A DNA stretch of 64,000 nt from Antedon mediterranea (taxonomy: Eukaryota; Echinodermata; Crinoidea; Comatulida; Antedonidae). The translations under genes and the position numbers were made by a program. The stretch covers positions 40,499,804 through 40,563,803 of the forward strand of contig NC_092671.1 in assembly GCF_964355755.1 (NCBI RefSeq). The letters are read 5' to 3'. Of this stretch, positions 46,745 to 57,082 are shown piece after piece; the first letter of the stretch is position 1; every line of letters starts with the position of its first letter. The notes under the pieces are model-generated. The model saw nothing but the letters and a program-made list of their open reading frames with translations. It had not been told where the DNA came from and made no database searches.

Positions 46745-47642
46745 CCTCCGGATATCGAGTTGCATAATCACATATAACCAAGACATATTTATTTCCTGTC
46801 TTACTCCGTGCTAGTGGACCAACAATGTCCATAGCGATTCGGCGGAATGGTTCACTGATTATTGGCATAGGAATCATCGGGGCCTTCAATTTAGTTTTAT
46901 ACTTTGAAGTTTTCTGACAATTTTCACAAGTGTTGCAATATTCGGTCACATCCTTTCTAATACCAGGCCAAAAGAATCTCTGCTTTATCCTATCTAATGT
47001 CTTTTTCCTACCTAAATGACCTGCCAAAGGAATATCATGTGAGACTTTCAATACACTATTACGGCAAGGGTATGGAACTACTAATTGCTCTATTGGTTCT
47101 GTCTGGTGTTTAGTGAAAACTTGCCTAAATAAAATTCCATCCTTACAGACTATCTTTATAGTTTCATCATCTTTCTGTACTAACATCCGTTCTCGAAGTG
47201 AAATTAAAGTTCTATCCTTAACCTGATAATCCTTAATTTTATCTCTGCCAATATCTAAAATGTCTAATTCACTATCTTGGCTAGACTGAGCCTGAGCTTC
47301 CTTTGTTTTTGCAAACTCTTTCCTAACTTTTCGTTTCTCACTTCTGGTTTTATGAACTTTTTCCTTGGGAGGGTTGTCACTGAGTAGTTGGCCATCTAAA
47401 TGTCCAAATTCTTTTTGAAAATTAACCACATCATCTAACTGACGTGAAATAACCCCAGAAGCTTTTTCCGAATTTAATTGGTTTTCCTCTCTTAGTTTTT
47501 CTTTTCTAGCATGATCTCTAGTGGCAACAAAACTATGCCTATCATGGTTCTTATTCCCCTTCCCTAATAAGTCTCCAAATTTAGGAAAGTCCCTACCAAG
47601 AATTACATCTCTTGGTAAATCGCTGCAAACGCCAACCAACAA
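46593..47642 (-). pseudogene. Gmr1-like protease end and integrase N-terminal/core
   Basis: From the right: PRDVILGRDFPKFGDLL (protease I-L-G-x-D), a charged linker, then integrase with the zinc-binding HHCC region (H-IPLAGHLGRKKT, YCNTCENCQ) and the catalytic core start (MDIVGPLARSKTGNKY, TEILTDQGSNF, first two acidic residues). The frame leaves integrase homology at 46593 and runs into the foreign insert. The remainder of integrase is at 41332 and below. Confidence 0.85.
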
Positions 47643-47960
47643 ATTATGGTCTTCGTTATTAACCTTAATATTGACGAATGCAGTGGGATAGGCTTGGACA
47701 TGGTCATGGACGCACCTGCATGTAATTTTAGCTTAATTTTAGATTAATTTTCTTAGCCGCTACTAAATCAGAATGAACAAGTGTCATATCACATCCAGAG
47801 TCTATCAAAATTTCACATCCTTCAACTAGGCCTCTACAAATGTAAGGTGTACATGGTTTTGAAACAGTATCTGTCTTTGTCGACAAAAAGCCATCCTTAC
47901 TTCGACAAAATCGTTCTATGTGGCCTACTTTTTTGGACCGTCTACAAACGAGAGGTTGTC
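47643..47960 (-). pseudogene. Gmr1-like zinc knuckle and protease active site, frame-broken
   Basis: Contains VCRRSKKVGHIERFC, a CCHC knuckle in which the second Cys position is Ser, followed by GCEILIDSGCDMTLVHSDL with the retropepsin D-S-G. The frame differs from both the gag ORF and the integrase ORF, so at least two frameshifts flank it. Confidence 0.75.
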
Positions 47961-49001
47961 TAGCGTCAGATTGTGATTTATGAAAGTTATCAGGGGGGCC
48001 CGGTTATTATTACCCTTACTGTCAACTTCAGGAGTGCCTCTCACTGTTTTCTCCTGGTTGTTTCTATTTTCGTGTTTTCTATTTTGAAACTTTTTCTCAA
48101 AATCGATACCTTTTCTAGCTTGAAAATAATTATCTGCTAATTCTGCAGCATTTAATCCAGAATCTGGTTTATGTTCTTGAACCCAAATTTGTACCCCTGT
48201 GGGCATAATATCTATCAATTGCTCTAAAATAACAGTTTCAGCTAAATCATCTTTGCTTTTATCAGCAGGCCTAGCCCACTTAGTAAATAAGTCTTTCAAC
48301 CTAACATACATTTCTCTATAACTTTCTTCACTTTTCTTTTTAATTGACCTAAACCTTTGTCTATATGTCTCTTCAGTTATGTCATACCTTTGTAATATTG
48401 CTTTCTTCACTATGTCGTACTGGTTACTTTCTGTCGCTGGTAGTGATGCATAGGCTGCTCTTGCTTTGCCTGTCAAATGTGGTATCAGTTTTACTACCCA
48501 GTGTTCTTTTCGCCACTCATAGGTGTTAGCAATTCGTTCAAACGTAGTGAGATAATTTTCAATATCATCACTATCAGAAAGTTTTACAATCTGAACTTCC
48601 TTCAATCTCATTATATCTTTTAATCGTTTCTCCTCACTGTCCTTTTGTTTTTCCATTAACGCCATTACCAATGCTTGCTGTTTCTCTATATCGTCCCTAC
48701 GTAAACGTTCTTGTTTTTCCATATCTTCTTTGCGTTGTTCCATCATCTGCTGCATCATAAGATTCTGTTGTTGCATTTGTTGCTGCATCATTAGATTCTG
48801 CTGTTGCATTTGTTGCTGCATCAACAACAAAACATCTTTTGAAGATGAGTCAGCCCCTGTAGGGTTATGTCCACTGGTTGGTACAGACTCTTCTGCCTGT
48901 TGTTCAGGTTGTAATGACTGAACCGATTCTACCTCAGAATCAGATTCATCGCCGCCGCTGTATTCTCTACCGGATCTTGTTGTTGATTGTTTATCAGCCA
49001 T
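47925..49001 (-). pseudogene. Gmr1-like gag
   Basis: 358 codons starting MADKQSTTRSG. It has an acidic N-terminus, a Gln/Met-rich repeat (QQQMQQQNLMMQQ), a coiled coil rich in Lys/Glu, then a capsid-like region (WVVKLIPHLTGKARAAYASL, ESYREMYVRLKDLFTKW) resembling SCAN/Ty3 gag. The end of the frame is non-homologous after a run of G/C at about 47995-48003; the zinc knuckle continues in another frame. Confidence 0.85.
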
Positions 49002-49302
49002 ATTTTAAATCTGGATGAGGGTCTTGTTACTAGTTAATCGTAGTTACCGAGACGTTCACAAGTCTACTGTTCTAAATAAATGTACTGTTCTTAAAACAAT
49101 GTTTGTGTACTTACGATTAAACAAAACGTAGCACCGCGGCTTCCGTAAAATATCACAGTATCGTAAGTACCGCTTTCACAAAATATCAATAAAGTACAGT
49201 TGATCCTAAAATAGCCACCAATCTATGGCAAAATACAGTAGATCAAACTGCTACCACAACCGTAGATAAATACACAGTTAAGTCGAACAGTAGATCGAAA
49301 TA

Positions 49303-49320
49303 ACCGCTGCCACCAAATTA
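49303..49320 (-). other. Primer-binding site of the Gmr1-like element
   Basis: Immediately inside the 5' LTR on the minus strand is TGGTGGCAGCGG, complementary to CCGCTGCCACCA. As I recall it, that is the 3' end of tRNA-Leu (AAG/TAG type) with CCA. It starts about five bases from the LTR. Confidence 0.7.
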
Positions 49321-49780
49321 TGTCACGAACTCCTCTCACGTATGTTTCCGAGCAGTTGAAAACACTTTAGGAACTCCCTTGTGACATAAAAGTATACACA
49401 CAAAATCGACAAAGTTGTAAAATAACTCAAAAACAAAGCTTTAATTTCAATCAACTTCAACTTTTAACAATCCAGTAAGCACTTTAAACAACAGCTTCAC
49501 AATGACTTTACGATATAACATCCAACCTCTAATCCAACCTCTAATCCAACAACCTTACAATAGTTTACAACCCTTTATATACAAGATGCTCCTATCCTTC
49601 TAGATCATTCTTTATACTTCTCATTATTACATGATTACAGTTTCTATTAATAGCACTTCTGGAATGTTCTTGATTGTTCTTATTAATTATACATGGTTTA
49701 TTAAATCAAAACATCTTATTCTAGAATGTTCATGTAAATACTATGTTACTCTATATGTTAGGGAATGGTAATTTATTACA
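49321..49780 (-). repeat. 5' LTR of the Gmr1-like element
   Basis: 460 bp, the same termini as the 3' LTR. Differences seen: G/A and T/C in the first 40 bp, C/G in CAAAATC(C/G)AC, and AT present or absent near ACTAT(AT)GTTACT. Confidence 0.93.
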
Positions 49781-49785
49781 GCCTC

Positions 49786-51107
49786 TAGGAACAAAGCTCA
49801 GCGGCTGATCAAAAAAGCTAAATCAAATTATTTTCTCAATAAGATTGATGAAAATAAAGACAACCCTAAAAAATTATGGAAAACCCTCAAACAGCTCGGA
49901 TACGAGAAGAAATGTAAAACAAACACTAAAATAGTTCTTGATGACAATGGTAAAAAAACTTTCTGTCAAAAAGGCGTTGCCTCTCGTTTTAATTAGTTTT
50001 TCACGAATGTTGCGTCAACACTCGTCAAAAAACTCCCAACATGCATAGGCGTATTTACCATGTCCACTAACGATCTTCATAAATACTATGTAAAATTAAA
50101 AGGTAAAATGTTTAAGCTAGAGCTATAGAATTTGTTAAAAATCAACTCGAAAGCCTAAATGTAAACAAAAGCGTCGGTCTAGATAATATTCCCTCAAGAT
50201 TTTTACGTGGCGGTGCGATAATCTTGGCTGAACCGATAGCTCATATCATTAACCTTTCGTTTAAAACTAATTGTTTTCCTCATGATCTAAAAACAGCTAA
50301 AGTTACCCGCTATTTAAGAAAAATGCTAGAACAAGTGTTGACAATTATCGGCCGATTAGTATTCTGCCTACGGTATCGGTATCAAAGATTCTTGAAAAAT
50401 CTGTAGCTATACAAGTTGAAAGGTATCTTTCCAAAAATAATATACTTTATGCCTATCAATCCGGTTTTCGGCAGGCCCATTCAACTGAAAGCAACCTCAT
50501 AAATCTCATCGACGGTTTAAAAAACAATAATTCCAAAGGCCTTCTTACTGGAATGGTTCTTGACTTACAAAAAGCTTCCGATACCGTCGATCATGTGATT
50601 TTAATTAACAAGCTAAAATGCATGGGTTTCAAGTGTACTGACTGGTTTCAATCTTATCTCGCTAACCGTACACAAGTTGTCAGTGTGAATGGTACCTGCT
50701 CTGAACCTCTTATAGTTACTCATGGTGTACCGCAAGGTAGCATCTTGGGCCCTATTCTTTTTCTATGTTATTTAAATGATATTGCTTCTTGTATTGATTC
50801 TGATGTTCAATTATTGCTATATGCTGATGATTCTACGATTCTGTATTCTCATCACGATGCCACCAAAATCGCTCTTAAATTAAGTAATGTCCTAGCTAAG
50901 TGCCAGGACTGGCTAACTGAAAACAAATTTATCTTTACATTTTGGCAAAACCGAAAGTATTATCTTTGGTAGCAGAGCGAAGCTTAACAAAGTTAAAGAG
51001 TTTTCTGTGGAATTAATGGGCCGTAGAATCAAAAGTACTAAGCAAGTTAAATATTTGGGTATTGATTTAGACCAATATGTATCATGTGATATTGCAACTA
51101 GTGTTAT
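49786..51107 (+). pseudogene. LINE reverse transcriptase (right part of split LINE)
   Basis: Continues the LINE of 37796-38423 across the LTR insertion. The best frame (50553-50972) has MVLDLQKASDTVDHVILINK, VTHGVPQGSILGPILFL and LLLYADDSTILYS, the core motifs of non-LTR RT. Upstream frames are broken by several indels. Homology stops at the foldback at 51108; no 3' UTR or tail is seen. Confidence 0.85.
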
Positions 51108-51893
51108 CTATGGAACGCCGTTTACGCAACATTTTGACGATATGAATTTTATGACGCGATATGTGAATGAAATGCATCGATATGAATTGAATGTCGCGAT
51201 GTATGAATGAAATGTTTTGAATTGAATGCTTTGAATTGAATGTTTTGAATGAAATGTTTTGAATGAAATGTTTTGAATGAAATGTTTTGAATTGAATGTT
51301 TTGAATAAAATCTTTTGAATGAAATGTTTTGAACGAAATGTTTTGAATGAAATGTTTTGAATGAAATGTTTGAATTGAATTGAAAAGTCAAACTATTGGC
51401 GGCGTATGTCATTCCCGCTCGCGATTTTGTTTTAACCTCTTAGGCCTAAGCCTGGGTACCCTCATCTCCTTTCCACGCTGTCATCAATATGGATCCTTTA
51501 CAAAGAATCCTAACAGACCTGAAACATTGGAATACATATTTCCGAACCCAGGTCTGTTAGGATTCTCTGTAAAGGCAGCGTGGAAAGGAGATGAGGGTAC
51601 CCACGCTTAGGCCTAAGAGGTTGAGAAAAAAATCGCGAGCGAGAATGACATACGCCACCAATAGTTTGACTTTTCAATTCAATTCAAACATTTCATTCAA
51701 AACATTTCATTTAAAACATTTAATTCAAAACATTTCATTCAAAACATTGCATTCAAAACAATTTATTCAAAACATTCAATTCAAAACATTTCATTCATAT
51801 ATCGCGCCATTCCATTCCTATCGATGCATTTCATTCACATATCGCATCATAAAATTCATATCATTGAAATGTTGCGTAAACGGCGTTCCATAG
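51108..51893. mobile_element. 786-bp foldback element
   Basis: The ends CTATGGAACGCCGTTTACGC and GCGTAAACGGCGTTCCATAG are perfect inverted repeats. The arms continue as repeated GAATGAAATGTTTT units (left) and AAAACATTTCATTC (right), then a conserved inner block (TTGACTTTTCAATTC, GGTACCCTCATCTCCTTTCC, TCTGTTAGGATTC) meeting near 51505. No coding. It lies between the LINE and the Harbinger transposase, and I see no clear target duplication. The outer 13-mer recurs at 63768-63780. Confidence 0.85.
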
Positions 51894-52145
51894 TTGGAAG
51901 AATAATTGATGAGACGTGTGGTGCTATATGGACAGTCCTAAAAGAGAAAGGCTTCATCAAACATCCATCAACAGAGGAAGAGTGGAAAGATATTTCTAAT
52001 GAATTTTTCGAGTCATGGAATTTTCCCAACTGTGTTGGGTCTATAGATGGGAAGCATGTAGTGATGCAAGCACCTAATAATTCAGGCTCATCATATTTTA
52101 ATTACAAGAAAACCTTTAGTATTGTACTTATGGCGGTTTGTGATG

Positions 52146-52278
52146 TGTAGTATCCACACAATTTAAATAAGAGCAAGAAAACACAGTCTTATGAATCAAC
52201 ACTTTATTGTCTACTTTCTTTCTCAACCTCGTGTTTCAACCACCTGCCCTCAACGCCCACTCTAGTTCCCGTTACCAC

Positions 52279-52279
<1 letters not shown>
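52146..52279 (-). repeat. 3' LTR of the Mag-like element
   Basis: 134 bp, TGTGGTAACGGGAAC...GGATACTACA on the minus strand. The LINE tail abuts its inner edge. Confidence 0.93.
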
Positions 52280-52309
<30 letters not shown>

Positions 52310-55300
52310 GAAAACTTATATAGCGCCGGTATCCTCCACCCATGTGGCGCTCATGGCGCTTTGTGCATTAACAACGTGCGAGAACATCAGCGAATAGCGA
52401 CGTCTTTAGGTTGGTCTTGAAACTGTTTAGACTAGTTGAGCATTTAACTGTTGCTGGTAAGCTGTTCCATACACTTGCGGCCGCAACGTAAAAAGATCTC
52501 TGACCCCACTGATTTTTCGCTCTACGCTCTTGAAGAAGGTTTTGTGACAATGATCGTAGGCCTCTGCGGGATGATTCGTAACGATCCACAAGGTCAGATA
52601 AATAAGCAGGAGCACTGTCATTTAGGATCTTGAATACAAACAACGCAAGTTTGTACTTAATACGTTGTTGAACAGGCAACCAATGCAAATCCATCAGGAC
52701 AGGAGTTATGTGAGCGTTTGATTTTGTATAAGTTACAATTCTAGCTGCCATATTTTGCAAGCGCTGCAAACGTTGTATTTGAGATTTTGGTATGCCAAAC
52801 AACAAGGCATTACCAATGTCAATTTTAGAAGTGACAAATGAGTGTACAATCAATTCAGCTGTTTTCTTGTTAAGATTACCGCGAATACGACCAAGGTTCC
52901 TAATCGATATGCATGCTGCTTTGGATACAGTTGTTATTTGTGCTTCCATAGTGAGATTACTATCCAGCATGATTCCCAGATTCCGGACCACCGATGAGGG
53001 AGCGATGTTAGAGTTTCCGATTCTGATATGTGTGATGTTGATTTTGGAGATGTTACATTTAGACCCGACGATAATAAACTCTGTCTTTCCATCATTCAAC
53101 TTTAGGTAATTTGTTGTCATCCAATTGCGAACATCTTCTATACAGGCTTCCATCTTACTGATTGCTGCAGCAACATCCCTTTGCACTGGATTTACTGACA
53201 CATAAATCTGTGTATCATCTGCATAGAAATGGAAATGTAGACTGTGTTTGCGAATAATGTCACCAAGGGGAAGCGTATAAATGGAAAACTGGCCAGGCCC
53301 AATTACTGACCCCTGTGGTACACCATATTCCAGGCAAGCTTCATCTGAGAATGCATCATTGATACAGACTAGCTGACGTCTTCCTGTAAGATATGACTGG
53401 AACCAGTTAAGAGCAACACCATTTATGCCAATGCGATTTCTCAGACGGGTTATCAGTCTTTGGTGATCAACTGTATCAAACGCTGCTGACAAATCCAACA
53501 ACACCAATAGCGTTATTTTCCCATCATTCATTCCTTGTAACAAATCATTCTGTACCTTTAAAAAGGAACTCTCCGTGCTATGACATGCACGATATGCCGA
53601 CTGGTAATTCTCATTTAAATTATGCTTTTGAAGATATGGAGTAATGCGTGATGTCACTACACGCTCCAGAGTCTTTCCAAGAAAAGAAAGATTCGACACC
53701 GGGCGGTAATTTTTCAGCGTGTTATGATCCAAGTTTTGCTTTTTTATTAAAGGACGAACGTGAGCAATTTTCAGTTCATCTGGCACTATGCCGGTATTAA
53801 GAGAATGGTTAATGATTTCCGTTATTATTGGAACGACTGCGTCTATACACTTCTTCAGTATAGAAGTAGGAACTGGATCTAACCTGCATGATTTTGTTGG
53901 TGATTTCATCAGAATGTTGCGGATCTCATCTTGAGATGCTGGTGTAAATGTTGTGAGATGCTGATGAACAGCTGTCACAGGCTCATTAAATGACATGTCA
54001 TCAATCTTGAAGTCGTCTCTGATGATCTTGATCTTGTCTGTGAAAAACTGACAGAACCTGTTCGCAAGATCGAAGTCAGAAAGACTATCTGGGATAGGTG
54101 ATACCTGGCGATGATGAAGGAGTTGGTTAACAATTTTAAAAAGTCCTTTCTGATCTGCTGCATGTTCTTCACACAAGCCAATGTAGTAGTTGGCCTTTGC
54201 CTTTCTTACCATGGAATTTACATTCCTCTTCTGTGCAATGTAAGCCTGACGATCTATTTCCAGATGAGAGATTCTCCATTTCTTTTCAAGCTTACGCTTT
54301 GTTCTTTTCTCAGCATAGATGTCACTGTTATACCAACTAGTGTTTGGTCGGACCTTTACTGTTCTCTTTTTCGGTGGTGCGTGTTTGTCAAGAAGTTCAC
54401 TCAAAGTGGTGACATATAGTCGTACTTTACTTGATAAATCAAGATTTGAGAGTGAAGTTCCGAGATCAGACTGTGTGATATCTTTACATAATGTCTCAAA
54501 ATTTATAGCATTCCAATGACGAGTTTCGATGGATTTAGTGATTACGGGTGGCTTCTTGATAAGGAGATTACATGTGATGGCATAGTGATCTGATATACCA
54601 TCAATGACATTAAGGTTTGAGAAAACAGGAGGATCAGATGAACGAGTGATCAGCAAGTCTAATGTATGACCATGTCGGTGTGTAGGTGTAGACACATGCT
54701 GTTGAAGACTGCTTGCTACAAGTAGATTCCGAAAATGAATTGCATCTGCATCATTTGGCATATCCACATGGATGTTAAAGTCTCCAACGAATAGTATGGG
54801 AGCCGGCTTCAATACATATTGATCAACCAAAGTTGAGAATTCTTCAGTGAAAACATTTAGACTGCAACCCGTTGATTTGCTTTGAGGACGATATACTGCT
54901 ACGAGGAAAACTGAGGATGCATTGCTGACTATTTCCACATTTAGCAGTTCAAATGATTTTGGTAATAATCCCGTGTCATAACATTTAACCGCTATGCTTT
55001 CCTTGTAAAGAAGTGCAACTCCACCACCTCTTTTAGTACCAGCACGGGGAGCATGTTTGAGAGAGTATCCGTTGGGTGTAATATTTCCTATAACTGATGT
55101 GTCTTCTGGTTTAAGCCACGTTTCCGAAAGGGCAACAACATCCAGATTATGTTCGATAACGAAATCCACAAATTCTGTTGTTTTGTTCCGAACGGATCTT
55201 GTATTAATACTGCAAAATTTAATATTGTTTTTAGATAAGAGAGAGTTTGATGATAAGTCCGGAAATGATAGATTGTTTTTAGTGTGTTTGTCACGCCCAG

Positions 55301-55853
55301 CTCTTGTACCACGCCTGGTTTTTCTTTTTGGCCTCCTTGGTAATAGGTGGATACTACAGCTACTGGAGTTCAACTTAAAAGATTGTATAATTAAGCAAGA
55401 TTCTTCAGGAAGTTCACAACTGTTATTGTTGTTGGTTACACAGCCCTGTAAACCATGAAGAAACTCAGAGCTATAGCTAATTAGCATGACAACAGCAGAT
55501 CTTCAAGCATGAGGTGTACAAGGTCATTTACATAACAATATGCACAGTCAGATTAAAAGTACAGGGCTAGCTTCCCACTGATGCTAGCAGACCATTGTTC
55601 TTGGGCAGTGATGAGTTTGAATTAAAACAATAAAGGCACAAGCAGGGCCTAGCTGAACTTCAGGAAACAACAAGAAAACAACTGCGATTTACTCCAAGAT
55701 ACGATTATTTCCACATAAGAAATTTGTGAATATATGGTGCTCAATTTGCTATTCCAGCATCCAGTAAAACTTATTTGATGAAAAAAACCATCTGCAAACA
55801 GATACGAAGTTGTTATGCACAGAGCAATATAGAGCCGCCACATGGGCGCTGCA
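52280..55853 (-). mobile_element. L2-like non-LTR retrotransposon, near full length
   Basis: A 3.57-kb element with one long ORF (52368-55487), a short 5' UTR (55488-55853) and a 3' end GGCGCTATATAAG followed by an ATT microsatellite tail. The 3' hairpin and (ATT)n tail fit the CR1/L2 group. ACA flanks both sides (52277-52279, 55854-55856) as a short target duplication. It sits precisely between the polypurine tract and the 3' LTR of the Mag-like element. Confidence 0.85.
52368..55487 (-). CDS. LINE ORF2: endonuclease and reverse transcriptase, intact
   Basis: 1039 codons, uninterrupted. A Ser/Lys-rich N-terminus is followed by an APE-type endonuclease at ~88-310 (FCSINTRSVRNK, LSETWLKP, FVGDFNIHVDM near 236, GISDHYAITCN near 302). 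Reverse transcriptase at ~540-800 has KNYRPVSNLSFLGKTLER, LLDLSAAFDTVDHQRLI, YGVPQGSVIGPGQFSIY and FYADDTQIYVS (YADD at 755-758). The C-terminal thumb region ends LKTSLFADVLARC. Such proteins nick the target and prime reverse transcription there. Motif spacing fits CR1/L2-group elements; the exact clade needs a tree. The absence of breaks suggests a recent copy that may be active. Confidence 0.93.
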   Translation of the reverse strand: MLISYSSEFLHGLQGCVTNNNNSCELPEESCLIIQSFKLNSSSCSIHLLPRRPKRKTRRGTRAGRDKHTKNNLSFPDLSSNSLLSKNNIKFCSINTRSVRNKTTEFVDFVIEHNLDVVALSETWLKPEDTSVIGNITPNGYSLKHAPRAGTKRGGGVALLYKESIAVKCYDTGLLPKSFELLNVEIVSNASSVFLVAVYRPQSKSTGCSLNVFTEEFSTLVDQYVLKPAPILFVGDFNIHVDMPNDADAIHFRNLLVASSLQQHVSTPTHRHGHTLDLLITRSSDPPVFSNLNVIDGISDHYAITCNLLIKKPPVITKSIETRHWNAINFETLCKDITQSDLGTSLSNLDLSSKVRLYVTTLSELLDKHAPPKKRTVKVRPNTSWYNSDIYAEKRTKRKLEKKWRISHLEIDRQAYIAQKRNVNSMVRKAKANYYIGLCEEHAADQKGLFKIVNQLLHHRQVSPIPDSLSDFDLANRFCQFFTDKIKIIRDDFKIDDMSFNEPVTAVHQHLTTFTPASQDEIRNILMKSPTKSCRLDPVPTSILKKCIDAVVPIITEIINHSLNTGIVPDELKIAHVRPLIKKQNLDHNTLKNYRPVSNLSFLGKTLERVVTSRITPYLQKHNLNENYQSAYRACHSTESSFLKVQNDLLQGMNDGKITLLVLLDLSAAFDTVDHQRLITRLRNRIGINGVALNWFQSYLTGRRQLVCINDAFSDEACLEYGVPQGSVIGPGQFSIYTLPLGDIIRKHSLHFHFYADDTQIYVSVNPVQRDVAAAISKMEACIEDVRNWMTTNYLKLNDGKTEFIIVGSKCNISKINITHIRIGNSNIAPSSVVRNLGIMLDSNLTMEAQITTVSKAACISIRNLGRIRGNLNKKTAELIVHSFVTSKIDIGNALLFGIPKSQIQRLQRLQNMAARIVTYTKSNAHITPVLMDLHWLPVQQRIKYKLALFVFKILNDSAPAYLSDLVDRYESSRRGLRSLSQNLLQERRAKNQWGQRSFYVAAASVWNSLPATVKCSTSLNSFKTNLKTSLFADVLARC

Positions 55854-57046
55854 ACACCCCCTTGTAACAAATTACATTCTTCAACGTACCTACTAGGATT
55901 CCTTACTACTCTACCTGACCTAGTTCTATACGGAACTTGGTCTACATCTCTTTGTATGAATCTATCTACATTTACATGTTCTGGTTGTTCATTTTCAAAA
56001 TCATCTATCAATACCTTATTCAATGGCGTCGCCCATTTCTTACAATCAGGGCTTACAATAGCCAGCCTTTCAATATTATATGTTTTTCTATTACTCAACA
56101 CAAAAGTCGCATTTCCCACCTTCTTAACTACTCGAAATGGCCCCATAAATGAACTACTACCCTTATGTACATATCCAGTTTTCTTTACCTTTACATGCAT
56201 TCCTTCCTGTACAACAGGTAATTTTACACTGTTATGATTATCAAAATATTTCTTTTGTTTCTCTTGTTTAACCCTTACTAGTTCTTTAAGTTTAGTTTTA
56301 TCAACCACCACATCTGATGGCGGTGTCAATCCTTTTATATCTAACTGGTTTCTTAATTTTCGTCCATGTAACAGCAGTGCTGGCTCCACCTCTGTTGTTG
56401 AGTGTGGAGTGTTTCTATATACAAATAAAAATGACTGTACATATTGTTTAACTTCTTTCCCTTCTAATAATGCAGTTTGTATTGTTTGTTTTAACACTTT
56501 GTTAAATCTTTCTACTGCCCCATTACTCTGTGGGTGATAAATAGCAGAATGCAAATGCCTAATATCCCTTTGTTTCAGAAATTGTTTCATTTCGTAACTG
56601 ACAAACTGAACTCCATGATCAGTTATCAATTCTAATGGGTAGCCCTCCCGAGCAAATACCCTCGACAGAAAATCTATTACGACTTGTGTGGTAACTTTTG
56701 GTACAAAACATACCTCTGGCCACTTAGAATGGTAATCAATTAAAGTAATGGCAAATCTGCACTGGCTTGGTAGTAGGCCTAAGTCGCAGGGACCCACTAT
56801 ATCTAGTCCCAACTTTTCCCAGGGCATTGATGGGTATTCTATGGGTGTCATTGGAGCTTTTGAAATCTTTATCGTTTTATCATGTTCTATACACACAATG
56901 CAATGTTTAATTATATTTTCTACCTGGGTATCCATTCTTGGCCACCAATACAATTGCCTTAATCTTTTCTTAGTTCTCATTATCCCTTGGTGAGCCTCAT
57001 GTGCCTTGTAAATTAAATGAACTGTTAGGGAGTCTGGTACCACCAC
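55649..57046 (-). pseudogene. Mag-like integrase
   Basis: Contains the zinc-binding region (AHEAHQGIMRTKKRLRQLYW, CIVCIEHDK), the core with LDIVGPCDLGLLPSQ, ELITDHGVQFVS and HLHSAIYHPQSNGAVERFN (D, D, E), and a C-terminal GPF module (FMGPFRVVKKVG). The N-terminal end is cut off by the hAT-like insertion at 57083. The C-terminal end runs through the polypurine tract into LINE sequence, so the last ~65 residues are not native. Confidence 0.9.
55857..55866 (-). other. Polypurine tract of the Mag-like element
   Basis: ACAAGGGGG on the minus strand. It should adjoin the 3' LTR but is separated from it by the 3.57-kb LINE. Confidence 0.65.
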
Positions 57047-57082
57047 CCTATCACCTCTGTAAACTCTATTTTCTAATACTAT

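Larger units (their letters stand above)
38424..49780 (-). mobile_element. Gmr1-like Ty3/gypsy LTR retrotransposon, degraded, with internal insertion
   Basis: LTRs at 38424-38885 and 49321-49780, 5-bp target duplication GCCTC (38419-38423, 49781-49785). On the minus strand the order is gag with zinc knuckle, protease, integrase, then reverse transcriptase and RNase H. Integrase before RT is the hallmark of Gmr1-like elements, a deuterostome group of Ty3/gypsy with copia-like domain order. Breaks: frameshift at the gag/zinc-knuckle junction, frameshift in protease, 5.07-kb foreign insertion plus target duplication in integrase (41367-46744), and a 185-bp tandem duplication in RNase H. The two LTRs differ at about three positions plus one 2-bp indel, under 1%. 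Confidence 0.9.

Noticed and set aside
48730-48921. Cys-rich plus-strand frame (RCSIICCIIRFCCCICC)
   Set aside because: Antisense of the Gln/Met-rich repeat in the Gmr1-like gag.
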